Notes under the pieces: model-generated
Told to the model about the DNA's origin: nothing
Seen by the model: the letters and a program-made list of their open reading frames with translations, nothing else
Database searches by the model: none
In this document: piece by piece, positions 1-6,137 of the stretch
Position numbering within the stretch: the first letter of the stretch is position 1
How the letters are laid out: every line of letters starts with the position of its first letter
Virus record (IMG/VR): IMGVR_UViG_3300025102_000195
Span: 1 to 28,901 of that record
Length of the DNA: 28,901 bases
Reading direction: 5' to 3' (one strand)
From: a virus
Translations under genes and position numbers: made by a program

Positions 1-2
1 AT

Positions 3-332
3 GTATTAGGGGCAGGGGGTACGGAAACACAACGCGATTTCCAAAAGAAATATGGTGCTATAGCCGCTCATATTTTTGCTTTTTCTGAGGGTGACGTAAC
101 TGATTTAGAGGTGTGGTTAGGGTCTAACTTAATGCTCGGCCCTTTTATTATTTCTCGGCGGTGCGGGGGTCGTAATACAAATTGGCGAGTGTATGCTGCT
201 GTTTCTCCTCACACGTTTATGAACTCCCCTGTAAAGTTTATTAAAGGTTCCCCTGGTAAAGTTGATTCAGTTTTTTCTGCCCGCGTAAAAGTGTTAGTTG
301 ATGGTGAGTTGTCAAAACGAGTTGTGGAATGA
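3..332 (+). CDS. Unknown phage protein, C-terminal part (5' end outside window)
   Basis: The reading frame is open from the first bases of the window to a TGA at 330-332, so this is the end of a longer gene. A GTG at 111 could be a start, but the frame runs upstream without a stop through plausible coding sequence (GAGGTETQRDFQKKYGAIAA), so I treat it as 5'-truncated. The visible 109 residues have no motif I recognise. They include a basic Cys-containing stretch (SRRCGGRNTNWRVY) and a C-terminal part alternating in beta-strand style. The gene ends in a 4-base ATGA overlap with the downstream nuclease gene, so the two are probably translationally coupled and belong to the same early operon. 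Function unknown. Confidence 0.6.
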   Translation, partial: VLGAGGTETQRDFQKKYGAIAAHIFAFSEGDVTDLEVWLGSNLMLGPFIISRRCGGRNTNWRVYAAVSPHTFMNSPVKFIKGSPGKVDSVFSARVKVLVDGELSKRVVE

Positions 333-991
333 ATGCTTGGTCTTACAGCAGCCTTAAAACTTTTGAACAGTGCCCTAAAAAGTATTACCACTTGAAAGTT
401 AAGCGCGATGTTAAAGACAAAGGCAGTAGAGCAAGTATCTATGGGGAAGAAGTGCACAAAGCTGCCGAAGATTTTATTGCATCTGCTACTCCCATCCCGC
501 AGCGGTTTTCTTTCCTTACTAATGTTTTGAATACTTTAGTTTCTATCCCAGGAGAAAAGCTGTGCGAAGTTAAACTGGGGGTAGCTAAAAGTGATGAAGG
601 CTATGAACCTACAAAGTTTTTTGCTGATAATGTGTGGTGGCGTGGTGTGGCAGACTTAGTTATTTTGCAGGGTGATACTGCTTTTTCCATTGATTATAAA
701 ACTGGGAAAAATACTCGGTATGCTGATACTAAACAATTGGACGCGGTGGCTGCTGCTATTTTTACGCACTACCCTCATGTTAAAAAGATTAAATCGGCAT
801 TAGCTTTTGTGGTTTGCAATGAATTAATACGTAAAGAACACGTTAGTGATATGCGCGATTCGTACTTTGCGACTTTTGAACCAGAGCTTGAACGCTTGGC
901 GGGTGCAGAAGAATCAGGAGTCTGGAATGCAAAGACCGGACCCCTCTGTGCGTACTGCCCCGTCATTGAATGTGAGCATAACAGGACATAA
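329..991 (+). CDS. Cas4/RecB-like PD-(D/E)XK exonuclease with probable 4Fe-4S cluster
   Basis: This 220-residue protein has the layout of the RecB/Cas4 nuclease family. The N-terminus reads SYSSLKTFEQCPKKYYH (SxSxLxxFxxCPxxY motif). It is followed by GEEVHKA, the core WRGVADLV...FSIDYKTGK (metal-binding Asp, then D-x-K) and a Q-motif helix (QLDAVAAAIF). Cys15, together with Cys207, Cys210 and Cys215 near the C-terminus, matches the four-cysteine iron-sulfur arrangement of Cas4 and AddB nucleases. In phages such single-domain enzymes are thought to resect or degrade DNA during recombination and replication. That role fits the neighbours: HNH nuclease, SNF2 helicase, SSB-like protein and primase. 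There is no CRISPR array or Cas1/Cas2, so CRISPR adaptation is not implied. The start ATG overlaps the previous stop. Confidence 0.85.
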   Translation: MNAWSYSSLKTFEQCPKKYYHLKVKRDVKDKGSRASIYGEEVHKAAEDFIASATPIPQRFSFLTNVLNTLVSIPGEKLCEVKLGVAKSDEGYEPTKFFADNVWWRGVADLVILQGDTAFSIDYKTGKNTRYADTKQLDAVAAAIFTHYPHVKKIKSALAFVVCNELIRKEHVSDMRDSYFATFEPELERLAGAEESGVWNAKTGPLCAYCPVIECEHNRT

Positions 992-993
992 GA

Positions 994-1671
994 ATGAGTA
1001 ACAAAAAAGATATTAATTTATTTAGTAGCGCCCCTTTAGATCCTTATTGCATTATTACTTCTTTGTACCCTTATCGGTATGACCCGTTTGAATGGAACAT
1101 TTTTTCGAAAGATATGTTGCATAGCTTACGCTCGGTACGGCACAACTTCCCCACGCACATGCAAATACTACTCAACGATTTTTCTGTAGTAGCTGGTTCT
1201 GATTTAAAAAATTATAACTCTTTGGTTGGCACTTCAATTTTTGCTTGGCAGTGGAATATTTTTAAAGAAGTGAGGTGGCGCGTTGCAAACGGGGCTCATT
1301 ACATGGAAGTGTTAAAGGAGTTAAGACGCAGAACTTCTTTGGTTTTATCCTCACATAACATTAAAGACCCCTCAATGAATAGCTACTACAACGAAAGATG
1401 GCGAATATTACGCAGTGAATTGTTTGAAGTATACGGGGCTGCTTGCAGTGTATGTGGAAGAAATTACAAGACAGACGGAGTTGTCATTCAAGGGGATCAC
1501 ATACAACCAAAAATTAAACGCCCTGACATTGCTTTGTACTTTAGCAACTTACAAGTTTTGTGTAGGGATTGCAACGTGGGCAAAAGTTATTACTACAACA
1601 CCGACCATCGTTCACAGGCCGTGTTACCCACTGGATATACTACAAATAAAAGGGTAAGTAATTGGGACTAA
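994..1671 (+). CDS. HNH endonuclease
   Basis: The 225-residue protein ends in a clear HNH nuclease domain at about residues 145-205. It has a first zinc pair (CSVC), the catalytic GDHIQPK segment, an asparagine segment (FSNLQVLC) and a second zinc pair (CRDC) followed by N-x-GKS. The N-terminal 130 residues are not recognisable. The ATG lies 2 bases after the nuclease stop, with a weak AGGA about 8 bases upstream. Family members nick or cut double-stranded DNA; free-standing phage HNH proteins act as homing endonucleases, packaging cofactors or host-DNA nucleases. Its place in an uninterrupted replication operon, next to a Cas4-like exonuclease, suggests work on replicating or host DNA, but homing cannot be excluded. 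Confidence 0.85.
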   Translation: MSNKKDINLFSSAPLDPYCIITSLYPYRYDPFEWNIFSKDMLHSLRSVRHNFPTHMQILLNDFSVVAGSDLKNYNSLVGTSIFAWQWNIFKEVRWRVANGAHYMEVLKELRRRTSLVLSSHNIKDPSMNSYYNERWRILRSELFEVYGAACSVCGRNYKTDGVVIQGDHIQPKIKRPDIALYFSNLQVLCRDCNVGKSYYYNTDHRSQAVLPTGYTTNKRVSNWD

Positions 1672-2348
1672 CAAAGAAAATATTGATTGCAGTACCGGCT
1701 TACGATGGCAGAGTGTGTTGTGATTTTTCTGTCGGCATAGCTGAAATATTTAGGTTAGCGCAAGAAAACGGATACGAGTTATTTCTTCAGTATTGGATGT
1801 ATGATTCTTTGATTCACATAGCAAGGAACAGTTTGTTTACCTGTGCTTATGAACAGGGGGTTGACGCTATAGTTTTTATTGATTCCGACCAGGGATTTAC
1901 TTCAGAAGCTTTTTTTGCGGTTCTTTCCCATGATGTGGATGTTGTTGGTATCCCCGTGCGTAACAAAACTTTCGAAGAGGGTTACAACATTAGACCCACT
2001 GACATTGAACCACACAATTACAATATAGCTTTAAAACTTTTAGAAGTAGAGGCTATAGGCACTGGGTTTTTAAAGTTGTCAAAACACGCTATTCAAGTTC
2101 TTAGGGATTCGAGCCCGGCTTATGGAGACAATCACCGCATGGTATGTAATACACAAATTATTAATGGAGGGTTGATTGGGGAGGACATACAGATATGTGA
2201 CAAACTTAGGGCTGCTAATATAAAAGTATACGCGGATATTGCCCATACTTGTGACCATTTTGGCACCAATAAGTGGGTAGGCAACTATAAAGATTACTAC
2301 GTGCGTGGGTTACATGAACTGAAAAGAATAAAACAAGAGGGCAGTTAA
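1662..2348 (+). CDS. GT-A-fold glycosyltransferase
   Basis: This 228-residue protein resembles the phage glycosyltransferase group that begins ILIAVPAYDG, continues with a conserved DSLIHIARN segment (residues 48-56) and has a nucleotide-sugar/metal DxD motif, FIDSDQGF, at residues 74-76. Later conserved pieces are IGTGFLKLSKHA and GEDIQICDKLRAAN, the latter probably carrying the acceptor-side acid. It should transfer a sugar from a nucleotide sugar; the acceptor cannot be read from sequence. It sits inside a DNA-metabolism operon, so DNA base glycosylation is one possibility and virion or host surface modification another. I use the TTG at 1662, which follows an AGGG at 1651-1654 and overlaps the HNH gene by 10 bases; the next in-frame ATG would remove the core. 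Confidence 0.8.
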   Translation: MGLTKKILIAVPAYDGRVCCDFSVGIAEIFRLAQENGYELFLQYWMYDSLIHIARNSLFTCAYEQGVDAIVFIDSDQGFTSEAFFAVLSHDVDVVGIPVRNKTFEEGYNIRPTDIEPHNYNIALKLLEVEAIGTGFLKLSKHAIQVLRDSSPAYGDNHRMVCNTQIINGGLIGEDIQICDKLRAANIKVYADIAHTCDHFGTNKWVGNYKDYYVRGLHELKRIKQEGS

Positions 2349-3902
2349 TTGGAATTGATAGAGAATAAAGCTTTAATGTTACGCACTCGTACACCACATG
2401 TGGTTACGGAAGCGATTAAAAAAAGCAAAGTGATTTCCAGGGATGGCGATATCTATAACGTGCTTATACATTGGGGGTTGCGTGAAGCACAAGCTTTGAG
2501 CCAATTAAAAGTACAGAATGTCCCTTCCCCCATCAACCGTGACTACCAGTGGTCTGGCAAGCTTACCCCTTTTAAGCACCAGGAAATAACCTCTTCCTTT
2601 TTAACCTTGAACAAAAAGGCTTTTTGTTTTAACGAACAAGGTACCGGCAAAACAGCTTCTGTTATATGGGCGGCAGATTACTTGATGAAGCGCGGTGATA
2701 TAAAAAGAGTATTAGTTCTATGCCCTTTGTCGATTATGAAATCAGCGTGGCAAGAAGATTTGTTTAAGTTTGCTATGCATCGTAGTTGTTCCGTAGCGCA
2801 CGGCACCGCAGAGCGAAGAAAAAAGATTTTAGCTGCGGGTTCTGAGTTTGTCATCATTAACTTTGATGGGCTTAGGGTAATTAAAGAGGAAGTTTTAGCT
2901 GGTGGTTTTGATTTAATTGTTGTTGATGAAGCCAATGCTTACAAAAATGTGCAAACCAACCGATGGAAAATACTCAGGGATATTGTGGCTAAAACTCCTT
3001 GGCTATGGATGCTTACGGGTACTCCTGCCGCGCAGTCTCCGGTGGATGCGTTCGGGTTAGCCAAACTAGTCAACCCTACTAACATACCTAACTATTTCGG
3101 TAGGTTCAGGGATGAGGTTATGTACAAGGTTACGCAGTATAAATGGGCCCCTAAGCCCGATGCTCAACAGACGGTGCATAAAGCGTTGCAACCGGCGATT
3201 AGATTTGAGCGGGACCAATGTTTAGATTTGCCAGATGTTACTTACATGGAGCGAGAAGCGCCCCTGTCTGCACAACAGGTCAAGTACTATAAAAAACTTA
3301 AGAAAGACATGATGTTATCCGCTGCGGGGGAGGAAGTCAGCGCGGTCAATGCTGCTACTCAACTGAATAAACTTTTGCAGTTGTCTGGCGGGGCGGTGTA
3401 CACGGATGATGGGCAAGTCTTAGAGTTTGATGTGAGTGCACGGCTTAAGGTTATCTTAGAGGTAATAGAAGAGTCCTCTCATAAGGTATTAGTTTTTGTC
3501 CCGTTTACCCACACCATCGAACTTTTGGAGCAGTTTCTTGTCAAACAAAAGATCCCATGCGAGGTCATTAACGGGAAGGTTTCAGTTAATCGTAGGAGCG
3601 AAATTGTTTCTGAGTTTCAATCCAAAGATACTTTAAAAGTACTCCTCATCCAACCCCAAGCAGCTTCGCATGGTCTTACTCTTACTGCGGCTAATACAGT
3701 GGTGTGGTACGCCCCAGTAACCAGTGTTGAAACTTACTTACAGGCTAATGCTAGGATCAATAGACCAGGGCAAAACAACCGGATGAGTGTGGTGCACATC
3801 CAAGGAAGTCCTGTAGAAGCAAGGCTGTATAAGATGCTCCAGGGCAATATTTTAAACCACCACAAAATTATAGATCTTTATAGGAAAGAAATAAGCGAGT
3901 AG
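2349..3902 (+). CDS. SNF2-family DEAD/DEAH-type helicase
   Basis: A 517-residue two-lobed superfamily 2 ATPase. Lobe 1 has the SNF2 entry motif (LTPFKHQE), Walker A NEQGTGKT (Lys101), motif Ia-like VLVLCPLSIM, Walker B VVDEANAYKN (residues 192-200; DEAN rather than DEAH) and motif III LTGTPA. Lobe 2 has VLVFVPFTHT, a motif V-like region (LIQPQAASHGLTLTAANTVVWY) and motif VI QANARINRPGQ at residues 465-475. These are hallmarks of phage SNF2-like proteins that translocate on DNA and probably remodel forks or protein-DNA complexes during replication and recombination. The TTG start directly follows the glycosyltransferase TAA and has GAGGG about 8 bases upstream. It closes the first early gene block, before the promoter at 3905. 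Confidence 0.9.
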   Translation: MELIENKALMLRTRTPHVVTEAIKKSKVISRDGDIYNVLIHWGLREAQALSQLKVQNVPSPINRDYQWSGKLTPFKHQEITSSFLTLNKKAFCFNEQGTGKTASVIWAADYLMKRGDIKRVLVLCPLSIMKSAWQEDLFKFAMHRSCSVAHGTAERRKKILAAGSEFVIINFDGLRVIKEEVLAGGFDLIVVDEANAYKNVQTNRWKILRDIVAKTPWLWMLTGTPAAQSPVDAFGLAKLVNPTNIPNYFGRFRDEVMYKVTQYKWAPKPDAQQTVHKALQPAIRFERDQCLDLPDVTYMEREAPLSAQQVKYYKKLKKDMMLSAAGEEVSAVNAATQLNKLLQLSGGAVYTDDGQVLEFDVSARLKVILEVIEESSHKVLVFVPFTHTIELLEQFLVKQKIPCEVINGKVSVNRRSEIVSEFQSKDTLKVLLIQPQAASHGLTLTAANTVVWYAPVTSVETYLQANARINRPGQNNRMSVVHIQGSPVEARLYKMLQGNILNHHKIIDLYRKEISE

Positions 3903-3904
3903 GC

Positions 3905-3932
3905 TTGACTTTGTCAAACACAGTGTTATCCT
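3905..3932 (+). promoter_or_regulatory. Probable sigma70-type early promoter with two overlapping palindromes
   Basis: The 66-base gap between the helicase and the next gene contains TTGACT (3905-3910; 5 of 6 to the -35 consensus). After a 16-base spacer comes TATCCT (3927-3932; 4 of 6 to the -10 consensus). The -35 is half of a perfect inverted repeat, TTGAC-TTT-GTCAA (3905-3917), which abuts a second one, AACAC-A-GTGTT (3917-3927), reaching the -10. The layout suggests an operator where a repressor would block RNA polymerase. The small HTH protein encoded at 5839-6078 is an obvious but unproven candidate binder. Predicted transcription would start near 3939 and read the SSB and primase-helicase genes. 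Confidence 0.55.
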
Positions 3933-3968
3933 TACTTCCCTTTTTTAAAAACTCAACGGGATATACCG

Positions 3969-4379
3969 ATGAATGAACCTACCAAACCTACTCCAGACGA
4001 GTTAGTCAAAGTCTACATAAAAATCCGAGAAGCCATACGCGAGAAGGAAGCTGCACACAAAGAAGAGATTGCCTCTCTTAAAGAGCAATTTAAAATGATG
4101 TCCGATTTACTTTTGGATCATTGCAAAGAGCATAACGCTACTTCTGTTGTAACTCAGTTTGGTACTTTTTACCGTACTGTTAGGACTAAATATTGGACTA
4201 GCGATTGGGCAGCTATGTATGACTTTATTGTAGACAAAGGCGCTGCGCATGTACTGGAGAAGCGGATTAACAGTAAAGCTATGCAAGAATTTTTAGAAGA
4301 AAACCCCGAGAGTTTACCGGCGGGTCTTAACTCCGATAAGGCATATACTATCCAAGTTAGAAAACCCAATGCTAAATAG
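3969..4379 (+). CDS. Conserved coiled-coil phage protein of the replication module
   Basis: A 136-residue hydrophilic protein. Residues 10-55 form a charged helical, probably coiled-coil region (IREAIREKEAAHKEEIASLK). A short beta region follows (SVVTQFGTFYRTVRTKYW), then a helical and loop C-terminus (AMQEFLEENPESLPAGLN...YTIQVRK). Small proteins with this order (helical hairpin, T-x-x-G-T-x-Y strand, PAGLN turn) are frequent beside SSB and recombination genes in phages, but I know no assigned function. It is the first gene after the promoter at 3905. The ATG at 3969 has a modest GGGA about 9 bases upstream. The C-terminus overlaps the next gene by 11 bases. Confidence 0.75.
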   Translation: MNEPTKPTPDELVKVYIKIREAIREKEAAHKEEIASLKEQFKMMSDLLLDHCKEHNATSVVTQFGTFYRTVRTKYWTSDWAAMYDFIVDKGAAHVLEKRINSKAMQEFLEENPESLPAGLNSDKAYTIQVRKPNAK

Positions 4380-5079
4380 TCCGTTCCCCAACGATGCAGA
4401 GTCTCCCCGAGTTACTAAGAGGAGGCTTCAGACTAATACTAACGGTACTTTTGTGCGTGTCGTTAACGGCGAGAAGAAGGGGGAACCTTTCCATAGCAGC
4501 GTTAACATTATTGTAACTTGGTCCTTACCAAGCGTGTCTCGTATTTTTTACAAAGATAAATATGACGCTAGTAAACCTGCCGCTTCACCTAAATGTTGGT
4601 CAAACATGGGAGACAAGCCAGAAAAAGAAACTCCTGACCCACAACACCCAAACTGTGCAGATTGCGAAAACAATATTAAAGGTTCTGGTGCGGGGTCTAG
4701 CAGAGCGTGCCGGTATATGCGCCGCCTTGCCGTCCTCATAGAAGGGGATACCTCTGGGGATGTTTATCAATTTAATGTACCGGCTAAGTCTTTGTTTGGG
4801 AAGGGCAAAGGCAATGTGCATCCTTTTGAAAGTTACCTTTCTTACTTACGGTCTAATGGAGAACACCCAGACAACGTTGTGACTAAAGTTTGTTACAGCC
4901 CTAACTCCAATGCCATAGAACTTTTATTTACACCTTTACGCAATGTAAGCGAGGAAGAATGGCAGTTGGTTAAGACCGCCCAAGATCTTCCTGATATAAA
5001 ACGTTACACCCAGGTTGTAGCCTACAGTGTAGCTGAACAATCTCCCTTTGCTGAAACGCAGGGGTTTACTTTTAGTTAA
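4369..5079 (+). CDS. Phage protein with four-cysteine (probable zinc) motif, upstream of SSB
   Basis: A 236-residue protein with four cysteines, Cys76, Cys96, Cys99 and Cys114, spaced as C-x19-C-x2-C-x14-C around the distinctive segment NCADCENNIKGSGAGSSRAC. This looks like a structural zinc site. It is followed by beta-rich sequence (RRLAVLIEGD...VYQFNVPAKSLFG). I recognise the arrangement from unannotated proteins of other aquatic phages, where it also lies beside replication genes, but not as a named family. Position before the SSB-like gene and beta-rich composition make DNA binding plausible; this is inference. The ATG is inside the preceding gene and no in-frame start comes before Met80, so the overlap is probably real. 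Confidence 0.75.
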   Translation: MLNSPFPNDAESPRVTKRRLQTNTNGTFVRVVNGEKKGEPFHSSVNIIVTWSLPSVSRIFYKDKYDASKPAASPKCWSNMGDKPEKETPDPQHPNCADCENNIKGSGAGSSRACRYMRRLAVLIEGDTSGDVYQFNVPAKSLFGKGKGNVHPFESYLSYLRSNGEHPDNVVTKVCYSPNSNAIELLFTPLRNVSEEEWQLVKTAQDLPDIKRYTQVVAYSVAEQSPFAETQGFTFS

Positions 5080-5097
5080 TTTTGACAGGAGAAAATA

Positions 5098-5835
5098 ATG
5101 TCCGACCCTATTTACCATGTAATTAAAAACGTATCTGCGCTTTATCCGAGAATAAATAGAACGTATAGATATGATACTACAGCAGGGAAAAGTGTCCCTT
5201 GTGACCCGTTAGCTGACCAAGCAAGTTATGCTTTACAGTTTAAGGCTAGTGATGCCCAGGCTAAAGAGTTGTATCAAGTTATGAGCAAAGCGTTTGCAGA
5301 TTCAGATAGACGCACACCTAAATGGGCAGACACGTTGGAATTGCCTTTTAACCAAGATGAAGATGGCCTTTTCATAGGTAAAGCTAGTTTGAAAGGGGCG
5401 TACAACAGCGAGCTGACTACACCCCCTAAACAGTTTGATTCACAAAACACCCCACTCCCTGTTGATTTTTTATTGACTACAGGTAGCACAGTCAATTTAA
5501 GTGTAACCCTCTACCCTTACGGACCTAGTGACAAATCCACTGGTGGGGGTGTCTCGTTACGTTTACGTGCGGTACAAGTAATTAAGTACGTACCAATGCA
5601 AGAGCGTTCTCCGTTTGAGGTAGTAGAAGATGGGTTCCAAAGTGCAGAACTAACGGGGTCTAATGAGCCTTCTGCCACTGAACTTTTCCCTACTGACGAC
5701 ATTATTCCTGCTCCTAAAAAAGAGCCAGTGGTCGCAGACCCTATTGCAGAGCCTGTTAAGAAGGAAGTTAAGAAAGAGGCAGCGCCGCCCAAAGATGAAA
5801 TTGCTGATGTCCTCTCTGCGTGGGCAGATGAGTAA
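5098..5835 (+). CDS. Probable single-stranded-DNA-binding protein (gp2.5/Enc34-like)
   Basis: A 245-residue protein with a beta-rich N-terminal core (about 1-195) and a disordered tail rich in Pro, Lys and Glu. The last residues are acidic with an aromatic (DVLSAWADE), as expected of a phage SSB whose acidic tail contacts replication proteins. The core ends in GVSLRLRAVQVIKYV, a strand pattern I associate with the Enc34/DUF2815 ssDNA-binding family, and contains a ...WADTLELPFNQDEDGLFIGKASL region. It probably coats single-stranded DNA at the fork and works with the primase-helicase encoded downstream. A good AGGAG (5087-5091) precedes the ATG. The family assignment is by pattern only. Confidence 0.65.
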   Translation: MSDPIYHVIKNVSALYPRINRTYRYDTTAGKSVPCDPLADQASYALQFKASDAQAKELYQVMSKAFADSDRRTPKWADTLELPFNQDEDGLFIGKASLKGAYNSELTTPPKQFDSQNTPLPVDFLLTTGSTVNLSVTLYPYGPSDKSTGGGVSLRLRAVQVIKYVPMQERSPFEVVEDGFQSAELTGSNEPSATELFPTDDIIPAPKKEPVVADPIAEPVKKEVKKEAAPPKDEIADVLSAWADE

Positions 5836-5838
5836 TCT

Positions 5839-6078
5839 ATGAGCTACGGGTACAGCATACGGCTCATAGAACTAAATAAGAAAGCTAACAAAAGATCTCT
5901 TGGTGTTCGCTTAGGCAAGTTGTGCATAAAGCATGATCTGCCTATAGCGCAAGTGTCTATCCATTTGGGTGTTAGTAGGCAAACTTTATACAACTGGTTT
6001 GAGGGTGTTTGTGAACCTCATCATACAGTGTCGGATAAAGTCCAAGAATATTTAGACTCCTTTAAGCCTAATACATAA
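5839..6078 (+). CDS. Small HTH DNA-binding protein
   Basis: A 79-residue protein whose centre is a helix-turn-helix: IAQVSIHLGVSRQTLYNWFEG (residues 36-56), the classical pattern of XRE/Cro or Hin-type recognition helices. The basic N-terminus (SIRLIELNKKANKRSLGVRLGKLC) may add contacts. It could be a transcriptional regulator of the early operon; two palindromes overlap the promoter at 3905-3932. It could also be a replication-origin binding accessory protein, since it sits between SSB and primase-helicase. It starts 3 bases after the SSB stop, with no strong ribosome-binding site, which suggests coupled translation. Confidence 0.8.
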   Translation: MSYGYSIRLIELNKKANKRSLGVRLGKLCIKHDLPIAQVSIHLGVSRQTLYNWFEGVCEPHHTVSDKVQEYLDSFKPNT

Positions 6079-6094
6079 AAGTATAAAAATGAAT

Positions 6095-6137
6095 CGAGGT
6101 AACTTGGGGGGAGCAGTCCCCCTAAAAAAAGTAAATG
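6095..6137 (+). promoter_or_regulatory. Hairpin between Shine-Dalgarno sequence and primase-helicase start
   Basis: The gap before the primase-helicase contains GAGGT (6096-6100 region), the only good Shine-Dalgarno match, lying about 35 bases before the ATG at 6135. Between them is a near-perfect hairpin at 6104-6125: arms TTGGGGGGA and TCCCCCTAA, loop GCAG, nine pairs including one G-U. Folding it would bring the Shine-Dalgarno to roughly 13 unpaired bases from the start. Phage T4 gene 25 uses a comparable hairpin-shortened spacing. The run of A after the stem rules out an ordinary terminator. A 17-codon ORF also spans the hairpin (ATG 6089, TGA 6140-6142) and overlaps the primase start. 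Confidence 0.5.

Noticed and set aside
329-991. CRISPR-Cas adaptation gene
   Set aside because: It is Cas4-like, but there is no Cas1, Cas2 or array; single Cas4-like nucleases are common in phages.
994-1671. HNH homing endonuclease within an intron or intein
   Set aside because: No split gene flanks it, both neighbours are intact, and its overlap with the next gene suggests a settled operon member.
5517-5792. 91-residue - strand frame opposite the SSB gene
   Set aside because: It mirrors the Pro/Lys/Glu-rich tail of the SSB-like protein and has no features of its own.
6104-6125. Intrinsic terminator before the primase-helicase
   Set aside because: The stem is followed by A residues, not U, on the + strand; on the - strand the T run precedes the stem. 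It also lies inside a continuous operon.
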